A DNA stretch of 64,000 bases from Acanthornis magna (Eukaryota; Chordata; Aves; Passeriformes; Acanthizidae). The translations under genes and the position numbers were made by a program. The notes below the pieces were generated by a model. That model was not told where the DNA came from. It was given only the letters and a program-made list of their open reading frames with translations, and made no database searches. The DNA lies in assembly GCA_036785705.1 (NCBI GenBank), contig JAWUZG010000159.1, positions 4,092,001-4,156,000 on the forward strand. Direction: 5' to 3'. Positions 24,801-37,831 of the stretch are shown piece by piece (positions within the stretch are counted from its first letter, which is position 1; every line of letters starts with the position of its first letter).

Positions 24801-27800
24801 CCATTGTACGCTTCATTCAAACAAAACTATTTGCACAATGCTCAAAAGCTCCTTTTTCAGAAACGGGAAACATAAACCAAAAAGGAACTAGGTCTATACA
24901 ATGAGATTATTAAGGAAACATTTGTCTTTAAAGCACCTGAATTCCCAGTTTGCTGCTGTACTGTAGCACAAGGCTCATTGCTTTCGCTCTGCCTGCATGC
25001 AATAGGCTGTGTGAGTACCAGGGGACTAAAGTAAATTCTTTGTTATGTCTGCACAAAGTAGTAAATGAAGCATGCAGCTCAAACCTCTCCTGCCGCGGCC
25101 AGATCCTCAGCGCTTTTCCTTTTGGAGTGGGAGATTTAATGCTATTTTCTTTTCCATATGCTTCATCTTTCAGCTTTAGCATAAAAAGGAAAGGGAAAAA
25201 TCTAAAGGCTTCGTTTCGCACTAACTGCTCCCTTCAGATTCTGAGGCATGTCTTGATGAAAGCTCAGTTGTGATGGAGCAAAATCAAAAGAGGAGGAAAT
25301 TTCACCCCATGAGATGATACTTAAAAGGGGGGAAAGAAGACCTTGGAAAAAAGTTCTTTATTGAGTAATTAGCCATAATCTTAGATAAGACAACAGATCA
25401 AACAAGTTCTCTTAAAAGAGTTGCTGTGGGAAAGAGAGAGAGGCTTTTGGCAAGGGTTTACAAATAACGCTAAAAAAAATTAAAAAGCAGAAACACTGGC
25501 AAACTTTTCCACCAAAATTAAAACTAACCATGCAGTTGGTGTCTGCTCCATTTCAAAATGCAAAACGGGTCTGGGAAAGCTCCAGAGGAGAATAAGCTCT
25601 TCCCTGTCTCCCTGAACACCAGGCTCAAGGAGGTGTCTGCTGTGCCAAGATTTCCAGCACTCACTGGGGACCTGTGTGTCCAAACTGAGCAGGGAACACA
25701 GTCTGGGGGCCCAGAGCTGCTCCCCACTGCTGCTCCTCAGCTTCAACTTCACATTTCTTTGCCCTCTCCCTCTGCTGAATCCTGCCCCCAGGTCAAAACA
25801 AGCAAGGCTTCAAATCCTAAATAATTAAGAATTCGACATTTCCCCCCATCATCACAGCCTTGCAGGGGCACTGATTTGGAAGGAACTTTTGGCTACATGT
25901 GATGTCCACTGTCCTAAAACCTGAGCCTGGCCTTATGAGCCTGATTTCCACAAATGCCATCTATGAACTACCAGGATGGACACTATCAACTCTAAAACTC
26001 CAGAAAAGCAGCAGGGCAAGCTCTGTATAAACCTGTTGACCTGAATAAAACGTTAAAGGGAAATAAATTTAAAAAAAAAAATTTAAAAAAGTAATTAAAA
26101 AAAAAAAAAAAATCACACCCTAAACTTGACATCCTCCTTTTATCCACATCCCTCCTTGGATGCATCCATACTACATCTGAGTAAGTCCCCAGTCCCAGAA
26201 TAGTCACGCTCGATTCATGAGCTAACACTTACCGACTCGCCAGATGCTTTACCTCAGATGACAAATTTTGTTTTATACATGCAATGAAGACTTAAATCAA
26301 AACCCAACTATAAATATTTTGATGAGACTTTTTTTGTCACATTGTGAAAACCTAATTAAAGGGCTTGTTACATGTGAGAGTGAGTGCTGTCTAAATAAAG
26401 CTGGTGCTTGCCCTGGGCTTGCTATAAATCCAAGCTAGAGCACCCACCCCTGTTCCCAACCCACACAGGGCTCACTATTCTCTCCAAAGGCTAGGCTGGA
26501 GTGTCCCTGATGGGTCTGGAATGGTTTTCCTTGACAAGGAGGTTGCTCAGCCCCCTGGATTAGCAGCAGCACATTCTCCAGTCAGGGGTGAAACAAACAC
26601 AGGCTCCACATGCAGTGGGAAGGGCTGGGGTACAGTGAGGAATTGAGCAAAATCACCTTTCCCACCAAAAAATTACCTGGGCTTCTGAGCCAGATTAATG
26701 GCAGATTGCTCTAAGTCATTGCAGTCTTTTTGTGCCATAATTTTGTGTTATTCTCAAACATCTAAAAACATTTCAGACAAAGAAATAAACACATGCATTC
26801 ACTTGGATGGCAATGGGTTTCTTCCTAAAAAGGCACTCTGCCAGCCGTGAAAACAAAACATTCCAGACATAATTTGTTTCCTTTTTTTTTAAAGAATAGA
26901 TATTTAAAACCTAATTCAAAAAGACTATAAGCAAAACTATTATGTCTGAGTTTAAGGGCATGCCTGACCTCCTTTAGAAACGTCCTGCCCCTTTCATGCA
27001 GGGTACTATTAGGTTTCCAGAGGTGATTTGGGGTTTATGGCCAGGAGTCACAGCCTGCCCTTCTGGGCATCTGCTCAGAGTCACTCGGCAGCCGTGACAT
27101 CCCCGAGTGCCCTTCTGTACAAAGGCACAGTGACACCGAACAAGCAGTGACCCAGGCCATGGATCAATCCATGGTCTCAAGTACCAAACCAGAACAGATG
27201 AATTTTGGGACATTTTTCCTCCAGATAGATCTTGATACACGTTTTGTACTTCACAGATCCATCAGGTGACTAGTTTCAGCTGTTATTGAAAAGCTTCTAC
27301 CTCCGGAAGATTTTCATCAATACTGTTTAGTGCAAATTAATTACACTTAATGTTTAAAATAGGAAATACAATGCAAGTTATGAAACAAGAACTCTTCGAT
27401 CTGTATGATTAAATGGAATTAGGAATCCTAGGTGTGCTGCCTTAATCTAACTCTTGAAGCATTCAAAAACAATGAGCTAGACCACAGACCAATGGGACCC
27501 AAGCAGCATTTAGGTCATTCATTAACACCGCAGCACATCTTGGTGGATATGAGACAGGATTGTGCCAGTGACTGTGTGTATAAAGTCTGAAAACAAACAC
27601 ACATCCACACAGAATTTGTAATAAAACAGGATTCACGCTATGGGAATATATTCTCACTTTTTTGCAAGGCTTAATCTCACAGGTTTTACTGAAGGAGGTG
27701 ACACGAGTCAGGATCCAGGAGTTACCACTTGACACGCCTCATGGCTTTTAATTGATTATACCCAGCCTGAAGTTTAGATTTTTTGAGCTAAAAAGATTCA

Positions 27801-30425
27801 TGGCAAAAAGGATTTGGCCAGTTGGAGGTGCAGATATTTTTTGGTGCCTCCGATTATCTCGTGTGTACACCACAGGCACAGAGCAGGGCTCTGTTCCGAG
27901 TTCCATCCCTGGGAACCCCAGTGTTTGTTTTGGGCTTCGGTTGTTGTGTACTCTTAGTATCCAAGCTGTGCACTCCTTCCAAGTGATGCACTAATAACAT
28001 TATCGCTCTTTAATGGCATTTTTTATTATATAATTATGCCAGAGGCCTCACAGACATGGAAAATATATGTTCACTAGCATTTAATTGCTTTATCATTGCA
28101 ACTATAATCACAAATGAGGACCTTCCAGAACTGAGAGCCAAGGGAGGCTTTTACTCACTCGGTTCTACCTGTCACCATAATAAACACTCCCTGGAAATCT
28201 CCCCTGTGCTGTGTTTTAAAGTATTTCATATCCAAGAGTTTTATTTATGTATTTCGAGTGGGTGGTTGCTTTTGTACAAAACTGCTTCCATTTCTCAGGA
28301 TGCACCCAAAAGCCCCTTCACAATAATGCCCTGAAAAAGGCAGGATTACTTTTAAATTGTGTATGGCTTGATAAAAAGTAGCAAACCTGTTTCAGTTCAA
28401 ACCCCATGATGTCAAAGAGCTCAGTTCTTGGGGTTAGATCCTACTTTATGAAGCTGTGAGTGACTACCAACTTTTCCTGGATGAAAAAGCTGGGAGAACT
28501 CTTTTCAAGGCTATTTGAAGGTAAAAATTATTTTGCATGAAAGCAACAATTAATTAGCACTCAGCAAGGTTCCCTCTACTCTGTGCTGTGAAGTAAAAGC
28601 AGGTCACTTCTGCAGCCCCTCACACCTGTTACAGGTCACAGATCCTTACCTGAACACAGTATCTTATTTGCTGTTTCAGCACCTCAAGGTTAAAGTCTAT
28701 TTTCCTTCCAAATATAATAGCAATTAAATAGATTTTTTTTTTACCATAACTGTAGCAAGGGATGGAATTTGAGATGCTTCTGTTTGAGAGCTGACAAAAT
28801 GCAATCTCTGCTTACATTTTTAAAAACTAAGCATTTGTGCTAAGTTATGCTCCACAGACCAAGGCTGGTCCAAACCTGCAGTCAGTCTGTTTGCTCCCCA
28901 TATCCTTTTTCCAAGAAAGACACCTTTAACAGGAGGGCCACCACATCCACCCTTCTTTGCTTGAAGATGAATTCTTCCCTGTCTTTCCTGACTGAGACAT
29001 GGGGCAATCTCCATTTGATTAGTTAAGACGGCTGGCTGGCAGATTTAAATTATTTGTATATCAGTATTGATGCTGCTCCACATTTAGTGTAAATGCAATT
29101 ATCATTAGGGCACTCAGAGCTATCAACTGAGAGTACTTTGAGGAATGCCAATGCCTAAGCAGAAATAAATGCATGCATGTGCACACAAGGTGGACTCAGA
29201 ATAAATTCTTGGGCTCTCTTCTCCCATCAAATTTCTCCTCTAGGATCTCTGCTCTCATTTTCTCCCACTTCTTACAGAAAAAGCTACTTGAGAACAGCAA
29301 TTCAATCCATGCAAGACAAGCTTAAAATTTCACCCCTCAGCCTCCCCGGAGCTGTGATAGTTCTCGTGAAGTTAAAGGGGTGCTCTGCTGGAGCGTCAGG
29401 AAAGGCTCCAGTCCCAATCCCACAACATCCAAGAACCTTGGCTTCATCTCTGGAAAGGAGCTCGGTCTGAATCATCACCCCACTCCCAGGGTGTAAATAC
29501 ACCGAACAAGACTTGCAAGGCTGATGGATAAAAAGGCCTGGAAGGGAAAATCTGAGCTCTTCTTCAGATGCTGACCTTCGGGGAAGATGCAACAACAGGG
29601 CCGCTCCAGTCACAGCCCTGGCTCAGGCAACAGCAAAGGAAGATCCATGGCCAGGACATCAAACTGTGACAGGGAGAAAAAAAAGAAAAAAAAAAAACCA
29701 CCCAAGCGTAGGACACTGGCCTACCAGACATTTCTGATGTGATTTTGTGCAAGTCAAGACTCCTCTCAATCCAAGCTTCAGGAGGACAAACAGCACTCAG
29801 GGCTTTTCTCCCTGTCGCTGCTGACCAGGGGAGCTCACCAAACTAACCCTGGCTCCGTGCCTAACTTATGGCAATGCCACAGGAAATCAATCCCTCGGCC
29901 TGGAAAATGGGGCAAGAGCAGCTCCTGCTCCCCATGGAGCTGGGAAGCCAAGAAATCCGAGATGGATGGGGTATGGGGCCTGAGATGGATCACTAAAGGA
30001 GGTCAGTGGGCCAGCTCTCCCTGGAGCACGGAGGTACTGCCAAGCTCTCTCCTAAAAATGAGATTTCTTTCACAGAAACAGATCAGCAAAGGCCAAGACT
30101 AGATCACACAAGCTGGATTCCCACTGCTTGAATAAGCTGGGTGAAAAAATAAAAACTAAACACCAACAGAACAGAGTAACCAAACCAAAACAAAGACTCA
30201 AAGCTTCCTCACTCTGTTCTAATACTTTACTCAGGGAAATGACAGCAAGCTGCAAATAGATGATTTCCAGCTACCAAAAAAAAAAAAAAACCAAAAAAAA
30301 CCCCTGAAAAGCATGAATTTAATAAAGCCACTAGAGCTTTTTTCATTGCACTATTAGTTAAGATTTTTGAATACATAAATGAGAATTATTTGACTGACGG
30401 CCTCTTTATCAATAGTATAATCAGC

Positions 30426-30466
30426 TTTCTACTGTTGGAGTAAGTAATTTATTTCAACAGTAGAAA
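30426..30466. repeat. Perfect 12-bp inverted repeat (hairpin)
   Basis: TTTCTACTGTTG at 30426-30437 is the exact reverse complement of 30455-30466, with a 17-base loop. The paired arms do not extend outward to the ~22 bp typical of a microRNA precursor, so no RNA gene is called. Confidence 0.85.
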
Positions 30467-31263
30467 CATTTATTTTAGCTGTAGAAATATAACCCTATTT
30501 ATTTCTAATATGCAAAAGTAACCCTTGGTAGTATAAACTAATTTAAAGAGAAAGGCGATTTCTTATCTGCAGAAAGCAGCAGCAACACCAGCAAAGGACA
30601 ATGGTCTGCATTTTTATTAATGCAAACATTAACCTTCGATTGCCACAGTTGGATTTCTAGCCTCAGAACAATATCATTATCTACCACGGAACTAAATTTA
30701 TGGTAATCTAATTTTATCATACATTATTTAAGTATCAGGACATTTATCTATTAATCTCTTCTTTTACTCTCCTTAGTGTTAATATTCCCAGCCTGCTTGC
30801 AACTTTCAAGGGCAAGTCTGCTTCATCACCAGCTGTCATCGTTAAAAACCATTTTTTGTATTTATAAAGCAAATGTAAAATAGTAAGCTATGTCACAAAA
30901 GCTAGACAGAGAACATACTTTTGCATACAGTCATGTGCTGATTCCTCCTTGACTGAACACGATCATATTTTTAGGTTCTATAATTAATAGCTAACAGCTT
31001 TAAAAGTCTCACTAAATATTCATTATTAGAGGAAAAAAATTGAAAAGGTCTAATCCATTTTAAATGTCTCTGACAACTGCCATTAAAGCATCCTTGTGCA
31101 GCCTGTCACAGATATTTATATTCAGGCAGCGCTGAGATGGATCGTAGGAGTCCACATCCTGTGTTGTTCTTCCTCTGTTAAGTGTGAGTAGAATAAGTGT
31201 CAAATGTTAGAAAAACGCCTTACACACTTAACTCCTCTCCAAAAAACACTTCTTCCTGTATTT

Positions 31264-31467
31264 CCACAGAGTGGCAGTGGTTTGAGATATCTTCTAAAGC
31301 TCATGCCTTCCACCCCCTGCCATGGGCAGGGACACCTTCCACGATCCCAGGCTGCTCCAAGCCCTGTCCAGCCTGGCCTTGGACACTGCCAGGGATGGGG
31401 AGCTGTCACCTCTGGGTGAGCTGTGCCAGGGCCTCGCCACTCAGAGCAGAACTCCTTCCTCCCATAA
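31264..31467 (-). mobile_element. CR1 LINE 3'-end fragment
   Basis: The plus strand carries, in order, motifs of the antisense CR1 3' region: a degraded CACAGAGTGG...GGTTTGAG start, then CCACCCCCTGCCATGGGCAG at 31310-31329 and GGACACCTTCCA after it, a GCTCCAAGCCCTGTCCAGCC block, CTTGGACACTGCCAGGGATG, and CTCGCCACTCAGAGCAGAA...CTTCCT at the right. The element therefore lies on the minus strand with its 3' end at about 31264. About 204 bp remain, the usual 5'-truncated form, with no coding part. CR1 is the dominant LINE of bird and other sauropsid genomes. Confidence 0.88.
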
Positions 31468-33769
31468 GGTGCACCAAGCACGGAGGTGCCACCCACCCAG
31501 GCTGTATCATGGAGCAGTTCTTCATGGGCCACCAGGATGAGGGCAGGGACAGGAGGGGAACAACAGAGCCACCGCTCCATTTACTGCTGCTTGGCCAGGA
31601 GGGACCCTTCCCCCAGCTCGGGCAGAGCAGACTCCAGCAGGAGCCTGGAGCTGGCACGAATGACTCTCCTAAAGGTCTAAGATGATGCTGCAAATGTCAG
31701 TCCTGCCTCTGAACAATGAAGCTCACGCTTGCATTTTCATTTTCCAAGCAATTAATACTTTTTCCCTGTTGCTTAATATAGGTTTCAAAAGCCAAGGGTT
31801 TAAAAGTTCATTTTACAATTGACTGAGATGCTGTTTGGATCCAATAATAAGCTTTGCTTAACCTTGAAATTGGCCACTTTCAAGTCTGATGAAAAAGCAT
31901 TATATATAAGCAACACGTGATCTTTTTGGTATATATATTTTTCAAGGATTACATTTTAATTTTATTCCTTTTCTCATGAAATCACTTGGAAGTTACACTG
32001 CACAACTCCAGCAATGAGTACAGCTCCCATGAACGCAGGAGGCCCTGGGTCCTGGTACAAGCAGTTTAAGCAGCATGGATAGCTCTTAAAATCAGCGTGT
32101 TTTCAGAAAGCTAAACTGCAATTTTTCAGACTGAAATGCACGACTGGCAGTAATCCATAATCCTGACACAGTGTCATGGGTGCCAAAGGGCCTCCAGTGA
32201 GTGCTGCCTTTGCATTTTTAAAAATGTTTTATGAGCTCAAGACCCTAGAATTAAGTATCTTTACTTCGCAAGCAACCTGCCATCTACTAATACTATAGCA
32301 AAACCAAGCCAAAGAAAAACAACCAATCAAGCACAGAACAAAGGATCTCTAACCCATAAGTAAAGTCTCTTTATCCCCAAATCCTCCACTCTGAGTGCTT
32401 GAGTGTTAAAAGCTAAGAGCTTTCAGCTTCAAGCCCATTACCATTTGCTCTTTTTTTATCTGCACCAAATTGTTTTTGTTGCAAATCAACACTGGAAAAA
32501 AGAGTAAGACAAACAGATGAGCCTACCACATGGACAGCTGATTCCTCACAAATGACCAGGTTTCCCATTAAGGAGACTGTAGAATTAAGCTATGAGGAGA
32601 TATTTACAGGCCCAGAAAAAGATGGACTGTTTTATAGTGAATTAGGGCCCCAATCAATTTCCTAATTGCCAGACCGCAGTGTTTACCAACCTGACTCCAG
32701 AATTACTTAATTCCCTGCTCTAAATAAAAACATTTAACAGCCTATCGGTTATTTAAATGAGCTGATGCAGCTCCATTTAGCATAAGGGCATGATTTTTTG
32801 TTTATTTTCAAGGAATATGGAAGCATGGAGCTCCTTACACACAGCTATCTTGGTCACTGCCCTTCAGTCAGTAAAGCAATGAGTAAAGCAAAAGGGCAAG
32901 GCTGGAGCAGCCTAATCAGGATTCTTCTTCTCCCAATGCTGTCATAAAAATCAAATATTAGTTTTTTAAAGAGAGTTTCTGCTGTGATCCTGAATGGAAA
33001 AATACAGAGCTGGTCACAGACAGTATTTCATTAACATTTCACAAGAACTGTGCTCTGGCACAATTTCTCCAGGTAAAATATGTAGATTTTTTTTTTTTAA
33101 TATGGTTATGGATACAAAAATTAAAAAAAAATAAAATAGTAGCACCATATCACAGTCTCCCAGATGGAAAATTTCCAAAGTGGTTTATAGACACCTGATG
33201 CATCTATCTTTTTTCAGGCTTTGTAACCTTAGTTATTCCTTTAAAAGAGATTAAAATCTCATCACACAAGCTAAACAAGTGAGTGAGACTGAACTAGATC
33301 AATACCTCTCCCAACACCTCCTGAGGTGCCTCTCCTGAAGGGAAAGCGATGTCACAGCTTGTCCCAGCACTGCTGTGCCTGCGGCGGGTGCAGGACACCC
33401 TGAAATCCACACCACACCAGGAACACCTGACCCTTCTTCTCCCAGCCAGGTTTTCCCCTCCACAATGAGAGAGAAAACGCTCAGTTCTCGCAGTCATACA
33501 GAACTTCAGAAGCTTTTCACAACAGCGCAGATGTTCATCATCATAATCCTGTGCTGTGCATCCAGGAGATGCACATAATCTATGTCTGCAGCCCCCATTC
33601 TCATTGTCTGCATTAACCCCAAACCCAACCCTGCAGACAGCCTCAAAGCAGCACAGAAAGGGTGAGCACAGAGGGTGGAGAGCAGACCCTTCTCGGTTTA
33701 TCCAGGCAGGAAGCAACACTCCCAAACCTGTGGAACAGCTCTGGTTCAGCCACCACCTGCATTCCTGAG

Positions 33770-33826
33770 CAGCAGTGCTGGGAGAGGACCTCAGGGTGCC
33801 ACACAACTTTGATTATTCTGTGATCC
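33770..33826 (+). mobile_element. Possible CR1 3' terminus
   Basis: GAGAGGACCTCAGGGTGCC followed by ACAACTTTGATTATTCTGTGATC resembles the sense-strand CR1 end, where a partly conserved block precedes short ATTCTGTGAT repeats. Only one clear ATTCTGTGAT unit is present and the upstream match is weak, so this may be chance. Confidence 0.35.
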
Positions 33827-35720
33827 CAGACCTCAGCAGGACTGCAGATCCTTGTGAAGGATGTGCAGCTGCTCAGGGCTCCTGTGGGACAATTTCTTCC
33901 CCACCTCTACGTTATTTTTCCAGACCTGCCAAAGCAATACACAACATGAAAAAGCCTGGAACACTATAAAAGCTGCAACTCAGGACGATTCCTTTCTTCT
34001 AAGTGTTCTCACATGAGGCTCCAGGTATCAAAACCTCAAAAGAACCTTGCACGGCAATTCTGGAATCACACCAGAAAGAACTGAATCCTACTGTCAAATG
34101 ATTGCATCAATCAGCTATCAATACTTAAAAATTAAAACCTAGCAACACAGAAATTCACTCATTCCAGCTTTGGCTCCTCTTCTCATGCCTTCCCTCTGCT
34201 GGGATCCGTGAGACACCACATCTTCCTGGGGGTTTGCTCTGTGCTCAGCCAAGACACTTTACAGTGCCATTTCAATGCAATACTGGATGAATTATTGTTA
34301 TTTAATATCAGCACACTAAACCTGGAGCCAGCTGATTGAAATTCCGTGTGTGCTGCTGCCATTAAGCCATCATTACCACCCATCCCTCCCACTGAGGTTA
34401 AGTGCCTGTCCTGCTCTACTTCAGGATCCCTCTGACATCCCATAATGATTCACACTGGAACATCACACAGCATGTTAATTTGGAAAAGAAGGGAGGAACA
34501 TTTAAAAGCAAGAATAACAAAGAATTAACAAAAATCATGGACTAAGAGTAAGATGAGTGAAAAGTATTGGTCCCAGAGTAGAATTTATGAGTAGTCCAGC
34601 AGCTGGCGTGTGAAGTTTCTGCCCATAATGATTTTTAATGTCCTAGCTATGATAAAACTAGAGAAATTAGAGGCAGGCAAGAATAATTAGGCCAAATGAT
34701 CCCTTTCCCACCAACACAGGATGGATTTAAACTCTTAAAAAAAACCCCAACATACAACAGCAATACCCTCTACCCTAACCTCTAAGTACAGTTTAGTGAA
34801 AATTTAACTTCTCACTATTATAATTTACCTGCAGAAAGACATGTGATGAAGAATTTCAACTGTTCGCTCTCTATTCAGGGCTACATAATCAGAGGAACTT
34901 CAAATACAAAGAAAGCTCAAATTTTTTTTTTTTAAGTAACTGATAATTCAACCAGTGAGAAAAAGGTGGAATCACACACGGCAAAAACTGCATTTGAAAT
35001 TAAATTTACACATGAACTGTCACAAAATTATTGATCATAAACAGAGATGGCTACTTGGAAATTCCCTTTCCTCCGCCACAGCTCCCAGAGCTATTCCTGA
35101 AGAATGTGCTTAGACACTTACTTATCTTTAAGGAAATGCCAGTTGTACATCAGAAAATGTAAATGCTGGAACTGAGGCTGCCGAACAAACTCCCACAAGT
35201 GCCAAGTTGTGGATGTTTACCTTCCACAATGCCTGCTCATCACTCATCTAAAATGTCTGATAACCTTCTCTCAGTGCTTTCATCAAACCCATGGGTTTGA
35301 CCCCAAACCAGTTCACACATTTAAATTAACATGCAAATTATACACTTAGATCACCTCAAGTTTGCCTTTGAGGGATGGAAATTGTCTGACAAGCTCTTTA
35401 TGATGACATTTCAGGAATGATGCAGCTACTTACAACAGGGCATTTGAGATGAGAGAAAGCAGCAATCAGCTACACAGTTGTTCTGTCTGTGTTGATGTCT
35501 GGCTAAAACCTCATCCCAGGGAAAAAAAAAAAAAGCAGAAATTTTAATATCCAACTCCTAATCATTATCACCTGCTAGAACAAAAATTTCAGGTGAAAAT
35601 TATATTGTTAAGTCCAACAGCTGGCTTTGAAGATTGCAGTAGCACCTCTAGCTGCAGAGATAATGGAACACCCTCCTGGAAGATTCAGAAAGAAGTTTTA
35701 ACAATAGAAGCTCCAGCACC

Positions 35721-35739
35721 TTTTTTTTTTTTTTTTTTT
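35721..35739. repeat. Poly(T) tract of 19 bases
   Basis: Uninterrupted T run. It interrupts both overlapping open frames here and has no recognisable retroposed sequence beside it. Confidence 0.85.
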
Positions 35740-37789
35740 CCAAGTGCCTCTTGGACAGTTCCCTCAGAGATCCAAAAAAGGGACACAACAAACTGCCAGG
35801 AAAATCAGCATCCTGAAAAAGAGCTGACAGACACAAATGTACCACGCAGGTATCTCTAGCAGGTATCTGAATTTATGATAATCCCTCTCCGAAGCACTTC
35901 TGGAGTCAGCAGCATGCAGCCTGACATCAGGGCTTTCAAGTCAACAGGGAGCAGGATGCCTGGCTGAAAATAGTAATTTTTGTTTCATTGCACTGTGTCA
36001 CCACCCCAGGAGCTCGATATTCTGTGACTAGCACCGAGGGAATCGCTCCCTCCATGGAGGCAGCACAGTCCAACAGGCAGAGACTCAGCTCAGGGCACTG
36101 CACAGCCCCAGGTCATGATTAAAACATCATAATTCACATCGCTGGATGTGCCAGGAGTGATCTGGGTGTTTTACCTTCCTACTAACAGACCGAAATATGG
36201 CTGTGGGAGGATTTTAAGAATGATGTCACTTCTCCTTTTTAAGCACAGATCATGGTTCTTAATTGCAGGGAATTTGCATGGGCTAAAGCCAACAGGAAAG
36301 GCACAGAGTGCAGCCTCTCACTCACTGACACACAGCAGCAACAGCAGGGCACAGCCACCAGGTCAACAGACAGGTTGGAACATTTCTCAAGGGATTTGTA
36401 TTCTAGAAAAAAAAAAATGGAGTTGCTCTATCTACACTCAAGTTGTCCCTTTTTTTCAAAGTTATCTAATTAAATCAATACAAATACCTATAAAGCTAGG
36501 CTTATTTTGGTGAAAATGAAATTATATTTCTTTTATTTTAGCTTGAAAAAACCCCCATCAAATGGATTAGAAATATTTTTCTTCCAATTAAATCTAACTT
36601 CAGGTAAACTGCTGTAATAATTAACCTTAAATGTCAAGAAAACAAGAGGAAATGTGTCATTTATATACAAAAACAAATTTTGCAGAGTCCTAAACTTGGA
36701 GCTTCTGTCGAACAGCTCGCTTCACACACAGTTAAATTTCACGGTTACCAAAAATTTTTAAATTCAAAATTTTCAAAGAATTTATTGTTTTGCATAATTA
36801 AAAAAAGTATTACTTATAGCCCCCTGGGGAAGACATGGTGATCCACAGACAATCAGACTTTCAGGCGATTATGGGTTCCAGCTGCTTGCCTCGCCTGGTA
36901 ATCTCCCTAAGGTGCTGTTTCCTCATGATACCAGTAATCACTTTTCATGGGTTTACATAAAAGGTGCTGTATATCATCAAATCAAAAGAAGGTTATTGCT
37001 TTCCTTGTTATACTGAATATGTGGCTCAGTGCTAAAAACAGAGCCAAACTAAAATGTGCATTTTTACATTACAGTTGACCTACTGCTTTTTATTCAAGAT
37101 ATAAAAACAAGCGCTGAAGTTGCCCATTAACAAATTAGCTTCAATATTTCATATCAAATCATGTAAATATATTCACATTTTCAGTAGTTGTGCTTGTCCA
37201 GTACTGCTGAGCTTTCAAGTTATACTCAGGCTGAACAATACAAATCCATGACTTGTCAACATCCTTCATCTTATTAGTTTCACTCAGCAACAAATCTCAG
37301 TCATCATGTTTATTAAAATACAAACTGTTCTTGTACCCTGTTGAAAACTGGGAGATTTGACGTGGCAAAATATTGCCAGGGCAAAAAAAGCCTTGGAAGA
37401 TCTTTTGAGGTTAGAGTGGAAACTCAAGCACTTCCTATCTTTTTAAAATTTTTTTGCATCTGACAGAAACAAACCTTGCATTGCTCTTCTGAGGCACAGA
37501 AATAGTCCACAGTTAAGTTCCTGTAGCTATGAAAATCGCTGAAAACAAGCGGTTTTGCTGGAGGGTTCTCTCCTCTGCTCTGCAGTTTCCCTGGCTGGAG
37601 CTTCTGAGCCAGAGCCAGTTCCCAGCAACTGAGTGACCTTCACAGAATTTGGAACTTGGGACTCTCGGAGTCTCCATAAGCCAAAATCAACCATTCTAAG
37701 CTATTTCCCACTTTCTCCATCTGGAAACCTGAATGTCAATGAAGTTATGTTGACTTACAGTAGAAAGGAAACACAGTTAGGAAGCAACA

Positions 37790-37831
37790 CCATGGAATGG
37801 TTTGTGTTGGAAGGGACCTTAAGGAGTTACC
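37790..37831 (-). mobile_element. Short CR1 LINE 3'-end fragment
   Basis: CATGGAATGGTTTGTGTTGG at 37791-37810, followed by AAGGGACCTTAAGG, nearly matches the antisense CR1 3' end (…AGAATGGTTTGGGTTGGAAGGGACC). After about 37831 the similarity fades. Orientation is minus. Only the extreme 3' end is left. Confidence 0.75.

Larger units (their letters stand above)
19391..31263. other. Non-coding stretch, no gene recognised
   Basis: About 12 kb with no reading frame above roughly 110 codons and no recognised domain. It holds an 8-bp-arm inverted repeat (GAACTTGG, 19662-19669, with 19677-19684), a CpG-dense patch at 21696-21832, A/T homopolymers (24045-24058, 26097-26112, 30275-30288) and a 12-bp-arm hairpin at 30426-30466. 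Moderately GC-rich pieces at about 22600-22760, 26440-26640 and 29380-29660 may be very old repeats, but I could not match them to a family. Confidence 0.6.
31468..37789. other. Non-coding stretch, no gene recognised
   Basis: No supported gene. The 170-codon minus-strand frame 33294-33806 starts on TTG and matches nothing I know. The stretch holds a possible plus-strand CR1 end at 33770-33826, an 18-bp perfect palindrome at 35283-35300 and a run of 19 T at 35721-35739. A GC-richer part at 31470-31690 directly beside the CR1 fragment may be more repeat-derived DNA. Confidence 0.6.

Noticed and set aside
30426..30466. microRNA precursor
   Set aside because: Only 12 paired bases with no outward extension; typical precursors have about 22 or more paired positions per arm.
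33294..33806. 170-codon minus-strand frame with many cysteines
   Set aside because: It starts on TTG. The cysteines do not form a zinc-finger spacing I recognise, and its start overlaps a possible CR1 end.
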